Notes: generated by a model from the letters alone, not told the origin. DNA of 64,000 bases from Crossiella sp. S99.2 (GCF_023094165.1 NZ_JALMDK010000002.1:62001-126000), one strand, 5' to 3'. Numbered from the stretch's first letter, positions 49,172-58,571 are shown. Numbers and translations are program-made.

Positions 49172-49214
49172 GCTGCGCCGGGCTCCCAACGGGGGAGCCC
49201 GGCGCAGCTTTTTT
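49172..49214 (+). terminator. Intrinsic terminator after the thioester-domain gene
   Basis: GCTGCGCCGGGCTCCC (49172-49187) pairs perfectly with GGGAGCCCGGCGCAGC (49193-49208) and is followed by six Ts. The clearest classical terminator of the window. Confidence 0.92.
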
Positions 49215-49231
49215 GTTGCTGGGCAAGCGGA

Positions 49232-50635
49232 TCAGAACAGGCAGCCCACGATGGGCAGCTCCAGGTGGCAGCGCGCCTGGGGCAGGCCGGCCACGTAGAT
49301 GTCGCCGTCGGCCACCTTCACATCGCGGTCGGAGGAGGAGCCGGTGGCGATGATCCGGGCCGGATCGCGGAACCCGGTCACCACCTCGACCCGCTGCACC
49401 GGCTTCGGTGTGCTGATCACCGTTTCCGGGCTCCACTGCTTGCCGCCGCGCAGCAGGAAGGTCTCGATGTTCGGCTTGCCGTCCTTGGTGGCGTAGACCC
49501 GCCAGGTGTTGCCGTCCAGGCGTTCCACCTCCCTGGTGCGGTAGCCGGTGGCCACCTCGGTCACCGTCCACTTCCCGTGCTCGAACACCGCGGCCTTGTT
49601 GTGCCACAGCCCTGCGTTGTCGGTCTCGAACCACAGCGTGAACGGTTTCCCGTTGGCCACGCCGACCTGCTGGATGTAGTCCGGCGACTTGATCCCGCCG
49701 GGCAGCGCGACCGGCGTCTCCACGATCTTGAGCCGCTGCTCCTGGTCCGCGTCGTCGATCTGGGTGCCCAGATCACGCCCGGCCGCGGAGTAGAAGTGCC
49801 GGTTCGCCGGGTCGAACCAGGCGTAGTAGATGTTGCGGTGGTAGCGGTCGTGCTTGTTGCCCTCGGGACCGCCGCCGGCCAGCGTGTAGACGATATGCAC
49901 CCGCTCGCGGCTGGTGAGCGAGGCGGGCTCGTAGCGCAGCTGGCCGATGTAGATCTCGTCCATGTTGTCCGGGCGATCGGTGGAGCCGATGGCGAAGCGC
50001 TGCCCGGTGAGCTGCTCGGAATTGCGCCAGCTGCGGCCGTTGTCGGTGGAGACGACGTAGCGCATCGGGCGGAAGTCGGTCGGCTTGCTCGGGTCCAGTT
50101 CCTGCGAGGTCTCGCGGAAGAAGACGTAGATCGTGCCGTTCGCGGTCTTGAACGGCATCGGGTAGCTGGCCGCCGCGCCCTCGGCGATGGTGGCCTGGGT
50201 CCAGGCGCCCTCGACTGAGCGCGGCTTGGGCGAGCGGGTCACTCGCAGGGACTTGTTGTGCATGCCCTGGAAGACCAGCAGGTACCCGTCGTCGGCCTGC
50301 ACGATGGTCGGGTAGTTGTGCGGATCGGACTCGCCGTCGGCGATTTGCCGGGGCGCGGTCCAGGTCTTCTTCTTGTGGTCATAGGCCTGCACGTAGTTGT
50401 GCGCGTGCTGGCCGGACCAGGTGGCGATGGTCTGGTCGCTGACCTTGTCATAGACCGCACCCGCCATCGGGCGGCGGTCGGTCCGGGATGCCACCGTGCT
50501 CGCCGGTGTCATCACGCTGAACTGCGGCGCGGCCTTGCTCGGTGCTGTCTCCGGGGCGGCGGATGCCACGGGTGCGGTCGCCAGCACCGCTGCGACCAGC
50601 GGTAATGGCAACAGGGCGCGAAGTGTTCGCGTCAT
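49232..50635 (-). CDS. Secreted BNR-repeat protein (BNR_4 type)
   Basis: A 467-residue exported protein with a signal peptide ending at ASAAP. The body is a propeller of BNR_4 type with HNYPTIVQADDGYLLVFQGMHN, STDNGRSWRNS (Asp-box, S-x-D-x-G-x-x-W), EIYIGQLRYEPAS and HIVYTLAGG. Related proteins include glycoside/polysaccharide lyase-like propellers. Whether it is an enzyme is unknown. Two Cys (CHLELPIVGC) close to the C-terminus may form a disulfide. It is convergent with the thioester-domain gene and shares the intervening terminator. Confidence 0.75.
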   Translation of the reverse strand: MTRTLRALLPLPLVAAVLATAPVASAAPETAPSKAAPQFSVMTPASTVASRTDRRPMAGAVYDKVSDQTIATWSGQHAHNYVQAYDHKKKTWTAPRQIADGESDPHNYPTIVQADDGYLLVFQGMHNKSLRVTRSPKPRSVEGAWTQATIAEGAAASYPMPFKTANGTIYVFFRETSQELDPSKPTDFRPMRYVVSTDNGRSWRNSEQLTGQRFAIGSTDRPDNMDEIYIGQLRYEPASLTSRERVHIVYTLAGGGPEGNKHDRYHRNIYYAWFDPANRHFYSAAGRDLGTQIDDADQEQRLKIVETPVALPGGIKSPDYIQQVGVANGKPFTLWFETDNAGLWHNKAAVFEHGKWTVTEVATGYRTREVERLDGNTWRVYATKDGKPNIETFLLRGGKQWSPETVISTPKPVQRVEVVTGFRDPARIIATGSSSDRDVKVADGDIYVAGLPQARCHLELPIVGCLF

Positions 50636-50729
50636 GGGCGGGGACCTCCTGGTTACCAGCGGTATCCAGGCGGCGGCAGCGACTACTTAACCATAGGAGG
50701 GGCGTTCAAGGTCGAGTACGCTCGGTCGG

Positions 50730-51341
50730 GTGCAGGAACAGGTGAACTCCACAGCTACCGCCCGGCGGCAGAAGATGGTCACCTGGCGGGGTCATGACCT
50801 GCCCAGCCTGGAGTCCGCGCGATTGGTGCTGGCCGAGGGCCTTCGCTTCCGCGGCACCGGCCGCCTGGTCGTAGCCGCCAACGCCGAGACCGAGGCGTTC
50901 AGCGCCTCCTACGAGGTCGGCGTGAACGAGGCGGGCGAGGTGAAGCGGTTACTCGTGCGCAGCACTACCGCCGAGCACGAGCGGCAGATCTCCTTCAGCC
51001 GCTCGCACGACGGCTTCTGGCTCTACGACCGCGGCCAGGGCCCGCAGCGGGACGAGTTCCAGGGCGCGGCAGAGGTCGACGTGCAGTTCTGCGTGCTGTT
51101 CAACACCCTGCCGATCCGCCGCCACCAGCTGCACCAGGAGTCCGGTGAGGCCACCATGCCGGTGCTCTGGGTGTCCCTGCCCGAGCTGGAACTGAGCGTG
51201 GTGCACCAGACCTACCGCACGGTGACCGTCGGCGAGCGCGAGTCGGTGGTCAACTTCTCCTGGCCCGGCTTCACCGCGGACATCACCGTGTGCGAGGACG
51301 CCGTGGTGCTGGATTACCCCGGGATCTCCGTCCGCGCCTAG
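50730..51341 (+). CDS. Putative glycolipid-binding protein (DUF1089)
   Basis: A 203-residue protein of the PF06475 putative glycolipid-binding family. It shows VTWRGHDLPSLESARLVLAEGLRFRGTGRLV, FSASYEVGVNEAGEVKRLLV, DGFWLYDRG, EVDVQFCVLFNTLPIRR and YPGISVRA. The predicted fold is a lipoprotein-localisation-like beta barrel, but no signal peptide is seen. The GTG at 50730 is used; a GTG at 50742 or ATG at 50775 are possible later starts. It overlaps the convergent thiolase by four bases. Confidence 0.8.
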   Translation: MQEQVNSTATARRQKMVTWRGHDLPSLESARLVLAEGLRFRGTGRLVVAANAETEAFSASYEVGVNEAGEVKRLLVRSTTAEHERQISFSRSHDGFWLYDRGQGPQRDEFQGAAEVDVQFCVLFNTLPIRRHQLHQESGEATMPVLWVSLPELELSVVHQTYRTVTVGERESVVNFSWPGFTADITVCEDAVVLDYPGISVRA

Positions 51342-52546
51342 ACCCGGACCGCGATCGCAACCCCCTGGCCCACACCCACGCAGGCCGCCGCGATCCCCAG
51401 ACCGCCGCCGCGCTGCCGCAGGTGCCGGCACAGGTCGATGATCACCCGGGGCATCGAGGCGCCCAGCGGGTGGCCGTAGGCGATCGCGCCGCCGTGCACG
51501 TTGACCCGGTCCCGGTCCACCTCGGGCAGGTGGTGCAGCACGGACAGCGCCATCGCGGCGAATGCCTCGTTGATCTCCCACAAGTCCACGTTCTCCGCGC
51601 GCACGCCCAGTCGCAGCAGCAGCCTGCGGATCGCGGGCACCGGGGCCAGGGTGAACTGGTGCGGCTCGTCCGCGGCCACCGTGCTGGCCACGATCTCGCC
51701 CAGCGGCTGCACGCCCAGTTCGGTGGCGGCGGCCTCGGTGCCGATCAGCGCGGCCACCGCGCCGTCGCTCAGCGGCGAGGAGTTGCCGGCGGTCACCGGG
51801 CCGTCGGCGGAGAAGGCCGATTTGAGCTGGGCCAGCTTCTTGTCCGAGGTGTCCGAGCGGACCGATTCGTCCCGGCGCACGATCTGGGTGGAGCGCGGGC
51901 CGTCGGGGGCCAGCACCGGGAAGACGAACCCGTCGTGCACGCCCGCGTCCCAGGCCGCCGCGGCCCGCCGGTGCGAGCGCAGCGCGAACAGGTCCATCTC
52001 CGCGCGGGTGATCTTCAGCCCGGTGGCCACCTGCTCGGCGGCCAGGCCCAGCGGCACCGTCCACTCCGGGCGCATCCGCGGGTTGACCAGCCGCCAGCCC
52101 AGCGCGGTGGAGACGACCTCCATCTTGTCCGGCAGGCCCTTGTCCGGGCGGGGCATGACAAACGGGGCGCGGCTCATGCCCTCGACCCCGCCGACCACCA
52201 CCAGATCCGCGTCCCCGGCCACAATGGCCCGCCTGGCCTGCACGAAGGTCTCGCCACCTGAGGCGCACAACCGGTTGAGGGTCACCCCCGGCACGGTCAC
52301 CGGCAGCCCGGCCAGCAGCGCGGCCATCCTGGCCACGTTGCGGTTGTCCTCGCCAGCGCCGTTGGCGTCGCCGTAGATCACGTCGTCGATGCGCGCCGGA
52401 TCGAGCTGCCCGCTGCCGTCGGGTCCGTGCCGCCGGAGCAGCTCGGTGATCGGCAACGTCGCCAGGTCGTCCACCCGGACCTCGGACAGGCCACCGCGGT
52501 AGCGGCCGAACGGGGTGCGAGCGGCATCCAGGATCAGTGCGGGCAT
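51338..52546 (-). CDS. Acetyl-CoA C-acetyltransferase (thiolase)
   Basis: A 402-residue thiolase: nucleophile in VTLNRLCASGGE, VVGGVEGMSRAPF, NEAFAAMALSVLHHLPEV, NVHGGAIAYGHPLGASMPR (catalytic His) and the C-terminal ACVGVGQG (acid/base Cys). It resembles PcaF/degradative thiolases. It would cleave 3-ketoacyl-CoA or make acetoacetyl-CoA in the cytosol. The ATG at 52546 begins the conserved ALILDAARTPFGRY; an upstream start three codons earlier is possible. Acetoacetyl-CoA synthetase at 44584 could link to it. Confidence 0.92.
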   Translation of the reverse strand: MPALILDAARTPFGRYRGGLSEVRVDDLATLPITELLRRHGPDGSGQLDPARIDDVIYGDANGAGEDNRNVARMAALLAGLPVTVPGVTLNRLCASGGETFVQARRAIVAGDADLVVVGGVEGMSRAPFVMPRPDKGLPDKMEVVSTALGWRLVNPRMRPEWTVPLGLAAEQVATGLKITRAEMDLFALRSHRRAAAAWDAGVHDGFVFPVLAPDGPRSTQIVRRDESVRSDTSDKKLAQLKSAFSADGPVTAGNSSPLSDGAVAALIGTEAAATELGVQPLGEIVASTVAADEPHQFTLAPVPAIRRLLLRLGVRAENVDLWEINEAFAAMALSVLHHLPEVDRDRVNVHGGAIAYGHPLGASMPRVIIDLCRHLRQRGGGLGIAAACVGVGQGVAIAVRV

Positions 52547-52612
52547 ACCGACCATGCTGGACCATGCGGCCGGTTCGCGCGTCGCCGCTGTGAGATCAGT
52601 GACGAGCAGACC

Positions 52613-54412
52613 TCACTCGCGGGCAACCATGATCGGCAGGAAGGCGTAGGCGGTCGGGGTGTCCCAGCTGGTGCCCACCGCGCGCACCTCCACGGTGTGC
52701 GGACCGGCCGAGGTGCTGCTCAGGTTCAGCGCGATCCGCCAGCTGCCTGCCGCGCCGGGGCCGTCCTTGGCGGTGGGCAGCACCGCCAGCCGGTCCCCGT
52801 CCAGCCGCACCTCCAGCCCGGCCAGTCCGGCCAGTTCGCCCGCCGCGAGCTGCCCGGCCCGGCCGTCCAGCCGGATCTCGATCACCGCCCGCCCCTTGGC
52901 CACCGGCTCCCCGCCGGGCACCGGCCGCCCGGCCGCGTCCAGCAGCGTCGCACCCGGCTCGGCCAGCGCCGGTCCAGGCCGCGGCAACTTGCGGTCGGCC
53001 CGGTTGGCCGGCGGCTCGTCCGCGGCCTGTCCCGCGGCCGGGCGCAGGTCCAGCGAGGCCGGGCCGTAGTCCAGCTGGACCACCGCGTCCTCCTGCCGGA
53101 GCTGCACGTCCAGCAGGTAGCGCTGCGCGTCCACCGCGAGCGCGGCCGCGGGTAGGTCCGCGACCACGGGGAACCAGCTGCCCGCGGTCAGGCCCATGCC
53201 GGGGAACACCGGCCGCACCGGGTACCCGGTCCCGTTGACGAACGCGGTGAGCCTGGGCTCCGGCCCGTCCAGCGGCGAGCGCACCGCCATCCGCAACAGC
53301 GCGCCCTCGGTCCCGCGCAGCGGCCGGGTGTCCTCCGGCGCCTTGGGCTGAGCCGAGCGCGGGAGGTCCACCAGCACCCTGGGCGTCACCCGCAACGGCG
53401 GCGTCTGGACCGGCTCTCCGTCGAAGGCGACCAGGTCCAGCAGCACATCGGTGACCCCGCTGCCCCGCCCGCCGAACCCGAACAGCACGGTGGCCTGCCG
53501 CCAGGTCCGCGCCACCGGCGTCGCACCCAGCACCTGCCCGTCCCGCACTACCCGCAACTCGCCACCGGCGAAGACGATCTCCCACCGCTGCGAGCGCCCC
53601 ACCGGCGGCGCGGCCACCCCGGGCAGCCGCGCCTCCCCACCCGGATGCCGCACCAGCACGCCCTCGGTGGCCAGCTCCACCCGGATCGCCCCCGGCGGCA
53701 GCAGCCGATCGCCGACGACATCCACCGGCCCCGGCACGAAGTCCACGGTCAGCCGGTCCCGGTGCTCCGGCGCGTCGGTCTCCAGCACCACCCGCCCGCC
53801 GTTGTCCCGCAACCGCAACGGCGTGCGCGCCCGCAACCCGGTCGGCCGGTCCCCGCAGTTGGCGCTGACCACCAGCCGCCCACCGGACACCCCGGTCCAG
53901 GCACAACCCGGCCGCTGCACCAGCTGCCAGCGCGAGCCCACCTCGTCCTCGGTGCCATCGAAGAGATCCGCGAAACTCCAGCCCTCGGCCGGCGTGCGCG
54001 GCGTGCCCGCCCCGCCGAGAGGATCGGAGCGCTGCCCGAACGCGTCCACCGCCCGCACCTCGACCGGATAGGCCAGCCCGTCGGTGAGCCCGTCCAGTTG
54101 CGCGCTGCGCTCGGCCACCAGCCGGGTCCGCCGATCATCGCCCCAGGTCACCTCGTACCCGGCGGCCTCGCCCAACCAGCTCAGCACCAACCGCCGCGAC
54201 CCCGGCCGGACCTCCAGCCCGGTGGGCGCGGCGGGCTTGGCGCCGGGCACCGGCAGCAACACGCCATCGGCCCGGAACTCGGTCATGGTCCGGTACGGCG
54301 GCAACTCGGGCAGCGCGGGCTGCTCCTCGCCGGACCCGCGCAGCACCACCACCGTCCCGACCAGCAGCACCGCGGCGCCCAACACCACCGCCAGCCGCAG
54401 CCGAGGTTCCAT
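52613..54412 (-). CDS. Exported or membrane-anchored protein with FN3 domain
   Basis: A 599-residue protein. The N-terminal LRLAVVLGAAVLLVGTVVVL is an uncleaved signal anchor. Residues about 60-140 form a fibronectin type III domain (PAAPTGLEVRPGSRRLVLSWLGEAAGYEVTW). A concanavalin/laminin-G-like beta domain follows (SFADLFDGTEDEVGSRWQLVQRPGCAWTG, with C-x-W), then further beta-rich regions. No catalytic motif is seen; it likely binds polysaccharide or another surface partner. Only a 62-base gap separates it from tyrA upstream on the same strand. Confidence 0.65.
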   Translation of the reverse strand: MEPRLRLAVVLGAAVLLVGTVVVLRGSGEEQPALPELPPYRTMTEFRADGVLLPVPGAKPAAPTGLEVRPGSRRLVLSWLGEAAGYEVTWGDDRRTRLVAERSAQLDGLTDGLAYPVEVRAVDAFGQRSDPLGGAGTPRTPAEGWSFADLFDGTEDEVGSRWQLVQRPGCAWTGVSGGRLVVSANCGDRPTGLRARTPLRLRDNGGRVVLETDAPEHRDRLTVDFVPGPVDVVGDRLLPPGAIRVELATEGVLVRHPGGEARLPGVAAPPVGRSQRWEIVFAGGELRVVRDGQVLGATPVARTWRQATVLFGFGGRGSGVTDVLLDLVAFDGEPVQTPPLRVTPRVLVDLPRSAQPKAPEDTRPLRGTEGALLRMAVRSPLDGPEPRLTAFVNGTGYPVRPVFPGMGLTAGSWFPVVADLPAAALAVDAQRYLLDVQLRQEDAVVQLDYGPASLDLRPAAGQAADEPPANRADRKLPRPGPALAEPGATLLDAAGRPVPGGEPVAKGRAVIEIRLDGRAGQLAAGELAGLAGLEVRLDGDRLAVLPTAKDGPGAAGSWRIALNLSSTSAGPHTVEVRAVGTSWDTPTAYAFLPIMVARE

Positions 54413-54474
54413 CCGCCCACGTTAGGCGGGCGAAACCCCGGCGTACAGCTGCCGCTGGAGTACTAGGCGGAGTA

Positions 54475-55446
54475 CTAGACGCGCTCTTCGCCGACGGCCA
54501 GATCGTCCTCGATCGAGGTGATCCGGCCACCCAGTGTGCCCAGGTCGAGCAGTTCGTCCAGGGCGTTGGGGTCCTTCAGGTCGATCCGGACCTCGGCCGG
54601 GCCTGCCTGCGGGGTCGCGGTGAAGCCGCGGCGGGCCTCGTGCCCGGCGTCCACGGTGACCGCCAGGCCGCCGGTGGAGGCCAGTGAGCCGCGGGCCGCG
54701 CCCAGCCGGCCCAGGGCCTCGTCCAGTGCCTCCAGCAGGGCTGCCCGGTTGCCCTCGCACATGGCCCGGACCAGTTCCGGCCGGGTGCCCGCGACCCGGG
54801 TGCCGTCGGCGAAGGAGCCAGCGGCCAGCGACCAGGCCAGTGGGCCGCCCTCGGCGCCGACCGCGGCCAGCACCGCGGCGAACAGGTGTGGCAGGTGGGA
54901 GATGCGGGCGACCGTGGCGTCGTGCTGTTCCGGGGTGGCCGGGATGACGTGCGCGCCGCAGGCGATGGCCAGCCGGGCGACCTGGGCCCAGCGGGTCAGG
55001 TCGGTCTCCTCCTCGGCGGTGACCACCCAGGGCGCGCCGCGGAACAGCTCGGCCGAACCCGCGGCCCAGCCGGACTCGGTGGAGCCTGCCATCGGGTGGC
55101 CGCCCACGTAGCGGACCGCGGGCAGGATGCGGCCCACCGCCTCGGCCACCGGGCCCTTCACGCTGACCACGTCGGTCAGCGAGCAGGACGGGGCCAGCGC
55201 GCGGATCTGCCGGAGCACCTCCTCCAGCGCGGTCAGCGGCACGGCCAGGACGATCAGCGCGTCCTCGTCCGAGGCTCGGCGCAGCGCGTCCTCCACGCTC
55301 GCCTCGACGTCATAGCCGTCGGCCAGCGCCGCGTCTCGATCTCCCTCGGACTTGGTCGCGCCCCACGCCGGATACCCGGCCGACCGGACTGCCCGTAGCA
55401 CCGAGCCGCCGATCAGCCCGAGCCCGAGCACACACACCGAATGCAT
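54475..55446 (-). CDS. tyrA: Prephenate dehydrogenase
   Basis: A 323-residue TyrA protein: NAD motif VLGLGLIGGSVLRA at the N-terminus, DVVSVKGPVAEAVG, and the catalytic GGHPMAGSTESGW (the conserved H-P-M-A-G). It converts prephenate to 4-hydroxyphenylpyruvate for tyrosine. Its C-terminal helical domain lacks an ACT domain; the last 60 residues show a short regulatory tail. It lies near the TadA pair as in M. tuberculosis (Rv3752c-Rv3754), which supports orthology. Confidence 0.92.
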   Translation of the reverse strand: MHSVCVLGLGLIGGSVLRAVRSAGYPAWGATKSEGDRDAALADGYDVEASVEDALRRASDEDALIVLAVPLTALEEVLRQIRALAPSCSLTDVVSVKGPVAEAVGRILPAVRYVGGHPMAGSTESGWAAGSAELFRGAPWVVTAEEETDLTRWAQVARLAIACGAHVIPATPEQHDATVARISHLPHLFAAVLAAVGAEGGPLAWSLAAGSFADGTRVAGTRPELVRAMCEGNRAALLEALDEALGRLGAARGSLASTGGLAVTVDAGHEARRGFTATPQAGPAEVRIDLKDPNALDELLDLGTLGGRITSIEDDLAVGEERV

Positions 55447-55484
55447 TCATCCATCCTTCCGCTGCCCTCACCCCGCAGGGTTTG

Positions 55485-55973
55485 CTACCCCGTGTTCCCG
55501 GCGTTGTCTGCCTGGTTCGCGGGAGAAGCGGTTATCCGGAGTTCTTCGTCGGTCAACGCCCACACCGGTTCGCTGCCCAGCGGCGGACCAGCGGTGACCT
55601 GGATACCGCTGATCCGGTACTCGTCCCGGCTCGGCTGCACGGTGTACCCGGCGCTGCGCAGGACGGCGGTCATCGCCTCGGCCATCACCACGCCGATCCG
55701 GAACGAGTGGCCGATCACCGGATGGTCCGTCTGCCCGCTGGTCATCGCCCGGCGGCTGACGTGGCACAGCCGTGGACTGGCCGTCCACTCCACGTGCACC
55801 CCGCCCGCCGAGTCCTGCCCGGGGTCCACGCTGACCTCCGCGCCCGGGTGCAGATCACTGGCCAGGGTCTTGGGCACCACCGGCAGTCCGGCCGCGGCCA
55901 GTTCGTCCCGGACGCAGACCGCCAGGAACTCCCGCCGGGCCAGCTCCTCGGGTTCGGCCTTCGCGAAGCTCAC
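55485..55973 (-). CDS. Conserved hypothetical protein coupled to an M20 amidohydrolase
   Basis: A 162-residue protein whose GTG start overlaps the TGA of the amidohydrolase (GTGA). It has helical start (FAKAEPEELARREFLAVCVRDELAAAGLP), DLHPGAEVSVDPG, HVEWTASPRL and IGHSFRIGVVMAEAMTAVLRSAGY. I do not recognise a family with a known role. A VEW-strand pattern suggests a small alpha/beta domain. Tight coupling means a function linked to the amidohydrolase is possible. Confidence 0.65.
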   Translation of the reverse strand: MSFAKAEPEELARREFLAVCVRDELAAAGLPVVPKTLASDLHPGAEVSVDPGQDSAGGVHVEWTASPRLCHVSRRAMTSGQTDHPVIGHSFRIGVVMAEAMTAVLRSAGYTVQPSRDEYRISGIQVTAGPPLGSEPVWALTDEELRITASPANQADNAGNTG

Positions 55974-57190
55974 CGCAGCGCGTCCAGCGCGAAACCGGCG
56001 TACATGGCCACCCCGTGCGCCATCGCGGCCTCGTCGAAGATCACCCGGTTGGAGTGGTTGGCCGCGGCCTCGTGGACCGGGGTGCCCGGCGGGCAGGCGC
56101 CAAGGAAGGCCATCGCGCCCGGCACCTCCTGCAGCACATAGGACCAGTCCTCGGCGCCCATCAGCGGGTCCTGCATGGGTGCGGCGTGCGCCGGGCCGAG
56201 CACCGCGGCGGCCAGGTCGACCACGCCGGGGCCGACCACCTCGTCGTTGACCGTGACCCCGTAGCCCAGGATCACCTCGACCTCGGCGGAGCAGCCGTGC
56301 GCGGCGGCCACGTGCTCGCACACCCGGCGGGCCTCCTCGTGCACCAGCACCCGGGTGCTCTCCGAGAGCGCCCGGATGGTGCCCTGCAGGTGTGCCACCT
56401 CGGGGATGATGTTGCTGGTGGTGCCCGCCTTGATGTGCGCGATGGTGACCACGGCCGGGTCGAACACGCTGATCCGGCGGGTGATCATGGTTTGCAGCGC
56501 GCCGACCATGGCCGCGGCGGCGGGCACCGGATCCAGCGCGTCGTGTGGGGCCGAGGCGTGTCCGCCGCGGCCGGTGACGGTGACGTTCAGGATGTCCGAG
56601 GAGGCCATGATCGGCCCCGGCCGGGACTGGAACATGCCGCTGGCCAGGGTCGAGGTGATGTGGATGGCCAGCGCCCGCTCCGGCCGCGCGCCCGTGATGT
56701 CCAGCAGCCCCTCGTCCAGCATGTACTTGGCCCCGTGGTGTCCCTCCTCGCCGGGCTGGAACATGAACACCACCTTCCCGGCCAGGTCCGCGCGCCGCTG
56801 GCTGAGCAGCCGGGCGGCCGAGGCGAGCATCGCCACGTGCGTGTCGTGCCCGCAGGCGTGCATGGTGCCGGGGGTGGCCGAGGCGAACTCCAGACCGGTG
56901 TCCTCAGTCAGTGGCAGCGCGTCCATGTCCGCGCGCAGCAGCACCGTCCGGCCCGGCCTGCCGCCCTCCAGCACACCCACGACCGAGGTGGTGGACTCGC
57001 CGGTGTGCGTGCTCAGCGGCAGGTCGGCCAGTTCGGCGAGCACCGCGGCCTGGGTGGTCGGCAGCCGCAGTCCCTGCTCGGGGTGACGGTGGATCCGGCG
57101 GCGCAGCGCGACCGTTCGCGGCTGGAGATCACGAGCCTGGTCCAGGACGCCGGCCAGCCGGGCGTCGGAGGGGTGCACGGGAGCGCTCAT
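55970..57190 (-). CDS. M20-family amidohydrolase
   Basis: A 406-residue M20D metallohydrolase: RRRIHRHPEQGLRLPTTQ, LLRADMDALPL, MHACGHDTHVAML (metal ligands), FQPGEEGHHGAKYML, and the dimerisation domain with GRGGHAS. Such enzymes hydrolyse N-acyl amino acids, hippurate or IAA conjugates. The catalytic Glu is in GEEGHHG. Coupled by overlap to a small downstream gene. The physiological substrate is unknown. Confidence 0.9.
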   Translation of the reverse strand: MSAPVHPSDARLAGVLDQARDLQPRTVALRRRIHRHPEQGLRLPTTQAAVLAELADLPLSTHTGESTTSVVGVLEGGRPGRTVLLRADMDALPLTEDTGLEFASATPGTMHACGHDTHVAMLASAARLLSQRRADLAGKVVFMFQPGEEGHHGAKYMLDEGLLDITGARPERALAIHITSTLASGMFQSRPGPIMASSDILNVTVTGRGGHASAPHDALDPVPAAAAMVGALQTMITRRISVFDPAVVTIAHIKAGTTSNIIPEVAHLQGTIRALSESTRVLVHEEARRVCEHVAAAHGCSAEVEVILGYGVTVNDEVVGPGVVDLAAAVLGPAHAAPMQDPLMGAEDWSYVLQEVPGAMAFLGACPPGTPVHEAAANHSNRVIFDEAAMAHGVAMYAGFALDALR

Positions 57191-57278
57191 GGGGACAGTG
57201 TCGCCTGTGGGCCGGACCCGGGGACACCTTCATTTGGCACGCCACGCCGCGTACGCGGGATAGTGCTTTCGGGTTAAG

Positions 57279-57294
57279 CGTTATGCGCATAACG
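57279..57294. promoter_or_regulatory. Perfect 16-base palindrome before the TadA operon
   Basis: CGTTATGCGCATAACG is its own reverse complement and ends eight bases before the ATG at 57303. It is midway between divergent genes and could be an operator (GntR- or Lrp-type sites can look like this), or overlap a -10 (TTATGC). Confidence 0.6.
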
Positions 57295-57302
57295 TGTGCC
57301 CC

Positions 57303-57791
57303 ATGTCGGTGCAGGAGCCGGTCATCGGCTTCGCGGTTGCGGTGGTTCGTGAGGAAGGCCGTTGGCGGTGTGCGCCGATGGACAGTTCGGCGCTGGCCGA
57401 CCTGGACGCGGCGATCACCGAACTGCGCAGGGCAAGGTCTACGGGTGCGGTGTTCGGCATGCTCGCCGTCGACGACGAGTTCTTCGTGCTCATCCGGCCC
57501 GCCCCCACCGGGGTGGCGCTGCTGCTCTCGGACGCGGGCGCCGGACTGGACTACGACGTGGCCGCCGACGTGCTGGACCAGCTCCGGATCGAGCCGCCGG
57601 ACCCCGACGACGAGGACATCTGGCCCGCCGGTGACTTCACCGTGCTGGCCGACCTCGGCCTGCCCGAACCCGAGCTGCAGCTCATCGTGGACGACATCGA
57701 CCTGTACCCGGACGAGCAGCTCATGATGATCGCCCAGCGCTGCGGGTTCGCCGAGGAGCTGAGCAAGGTCACCGAGCGGCTGCAGCAGTGA
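57303..57791 (+). CDS. tRNA adenosine deaminase-associated protein
   Basis: A 162-residue acidic protein of the family always found beside actinobacterial TadA (Rv3753c-like). It starts IGFAVAVVREEGRWRCAPMD and has VFGMLAVDDEFFVLIRP, LLLSDAGAGLDYDVAADVL and a very acidic PPDPDDEDIWPAGDFTVL stretch. Function unknown; coupling with tadA suggests a partner role. Its TGA overlaps the tadA GTG (GTGA). The ATG at 57303 is used; a GTG three codons earlier is inside the palindrome. Confidence 0.85.
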   Translation: MSVQEPVIGFAVAVVREEGRWRCAPMDSSALADLDAAITELRRARSTGAVFGMLAVDDEFFVLIRPAPTGVALLLSDAGAGLDYDVAADVLDQLRIEPPDPDDEDIWPAGDFTVLADLGLPEPELQLIVDDIDLYPDEQLMMIAQRCGFAEELSKVTERLQQ

Positions 57792-58264
57792 CCGCACCGC
57801 CCTCGGCGGCGGATCTCGCGGCCATGCGCACCGCGCTCGATGCCGCACGCGGCGCGCTGGCCATGGGGGACGTGCCGATCGGCGCGGTGGTGCTGGCCCC
57901 GGACGGCCGGGAACTGGCCCGCGCGCACAACGCCAGGGAAGCGGCCGCCGACCCCACCGCACACGCCGAGATCCTGGCCCTGCGGGCCGCGGCCAAGGCC
58001 AACGGCGACGGCTGGCGCCTGGACGGCTGCACCCTGGTGGTGACCCTGGAGCCGTGCACGATGTGCGCCGGCGCGATCGTGCTGGCCAGGGTAGCCAGGG
58101 TGGTTTTCGGCGCCTGGGAACCCAAGACCGGCGCGGCCGGTTCGCTGTGGGACGTGCTGCGCGACCGTAGGCTCAACCACCGCCCCGAGGTGCGCGGCGA
58201 CGTGCTGGCCGCGGAGTCCGCGGCGCTGCTCGCGGAGTTCTTCCGGGACCACCGGGACGGGTGA
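57788..58264 (+). CDS. tadA: tRNA-specific adenosine-34 deaminase
   Basis: A 158-residue deaminase: zinc site HAE at 59-61 (catalytic Glu61) and EPCTMCAG with Cys90 and Cys93. It converts A34 of tRNA-Arg(ACG) to inosine; that tRNA is encoded at 47006 in this window. Dimer-type TadA length. GTG start overlapped with the upstream partner gene. Confidence 0.94.
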   Translation: MTAPPSAADLAAMRTALDAARGALAMGDVPIGAVVLAPDGRELARAHNAREAAADPTAHAEILALRAAAKANGDGWRLDGCTLVVTLEPCTMCAGAIVLARVARVVFGAWEPKTGAAGSLWDVLRDRRLNHRPEVRGDVLAAESAALLAEFFRDHRDG

Positions 58265-58364
58265 GTCGGCTCACAAGGGCGTGATGTCGCCGGAGAACGG
58301 GCACTCCGTAGTGGGTGAGCGACCGGCTAGAGGCCGGATCCGCCGAAGCTCGAAGGGAGCCCCC

Positions 58365-58571
58365 ATGAGCGTGTTCGACAAGGCCAAGGACAAGGCTGAG
58401 CAGTTGGTCGGCCAGGCCAAGGAGAAGATCGGCCAGCTCACCGGCAACGAGGAGCTGGAGGCCGCGGGCAAGCGCGACCAGCTCTCCGGTGAGGTCAAGG
58501 AGACCGCGCACGACGTGCGGGACAAGGCCGCCGAGGCCGTCCAGGACGTCAAGGACAAGTTCCAGAAGTAG
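58365..58571 (+). CDS. CsbD-family stress protein
   Basis: A 68-residue, highly charged helical protein: SVFDKAKDKAEQLVGQAKEKIGQLTGNEELEAAGKRDQLSG. This is the CsbD pattern, a small general-stress protein whose action is unknown. AAGGGAG precedes the ATG by six bases. Confidence 0.88.
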   Translation: MSVFDKAKDKAEQLVGQAKEKIGQLTGNEELEAAGKRDQLSGEVKETAHDVRDKAAEAVQDVKDKFQK

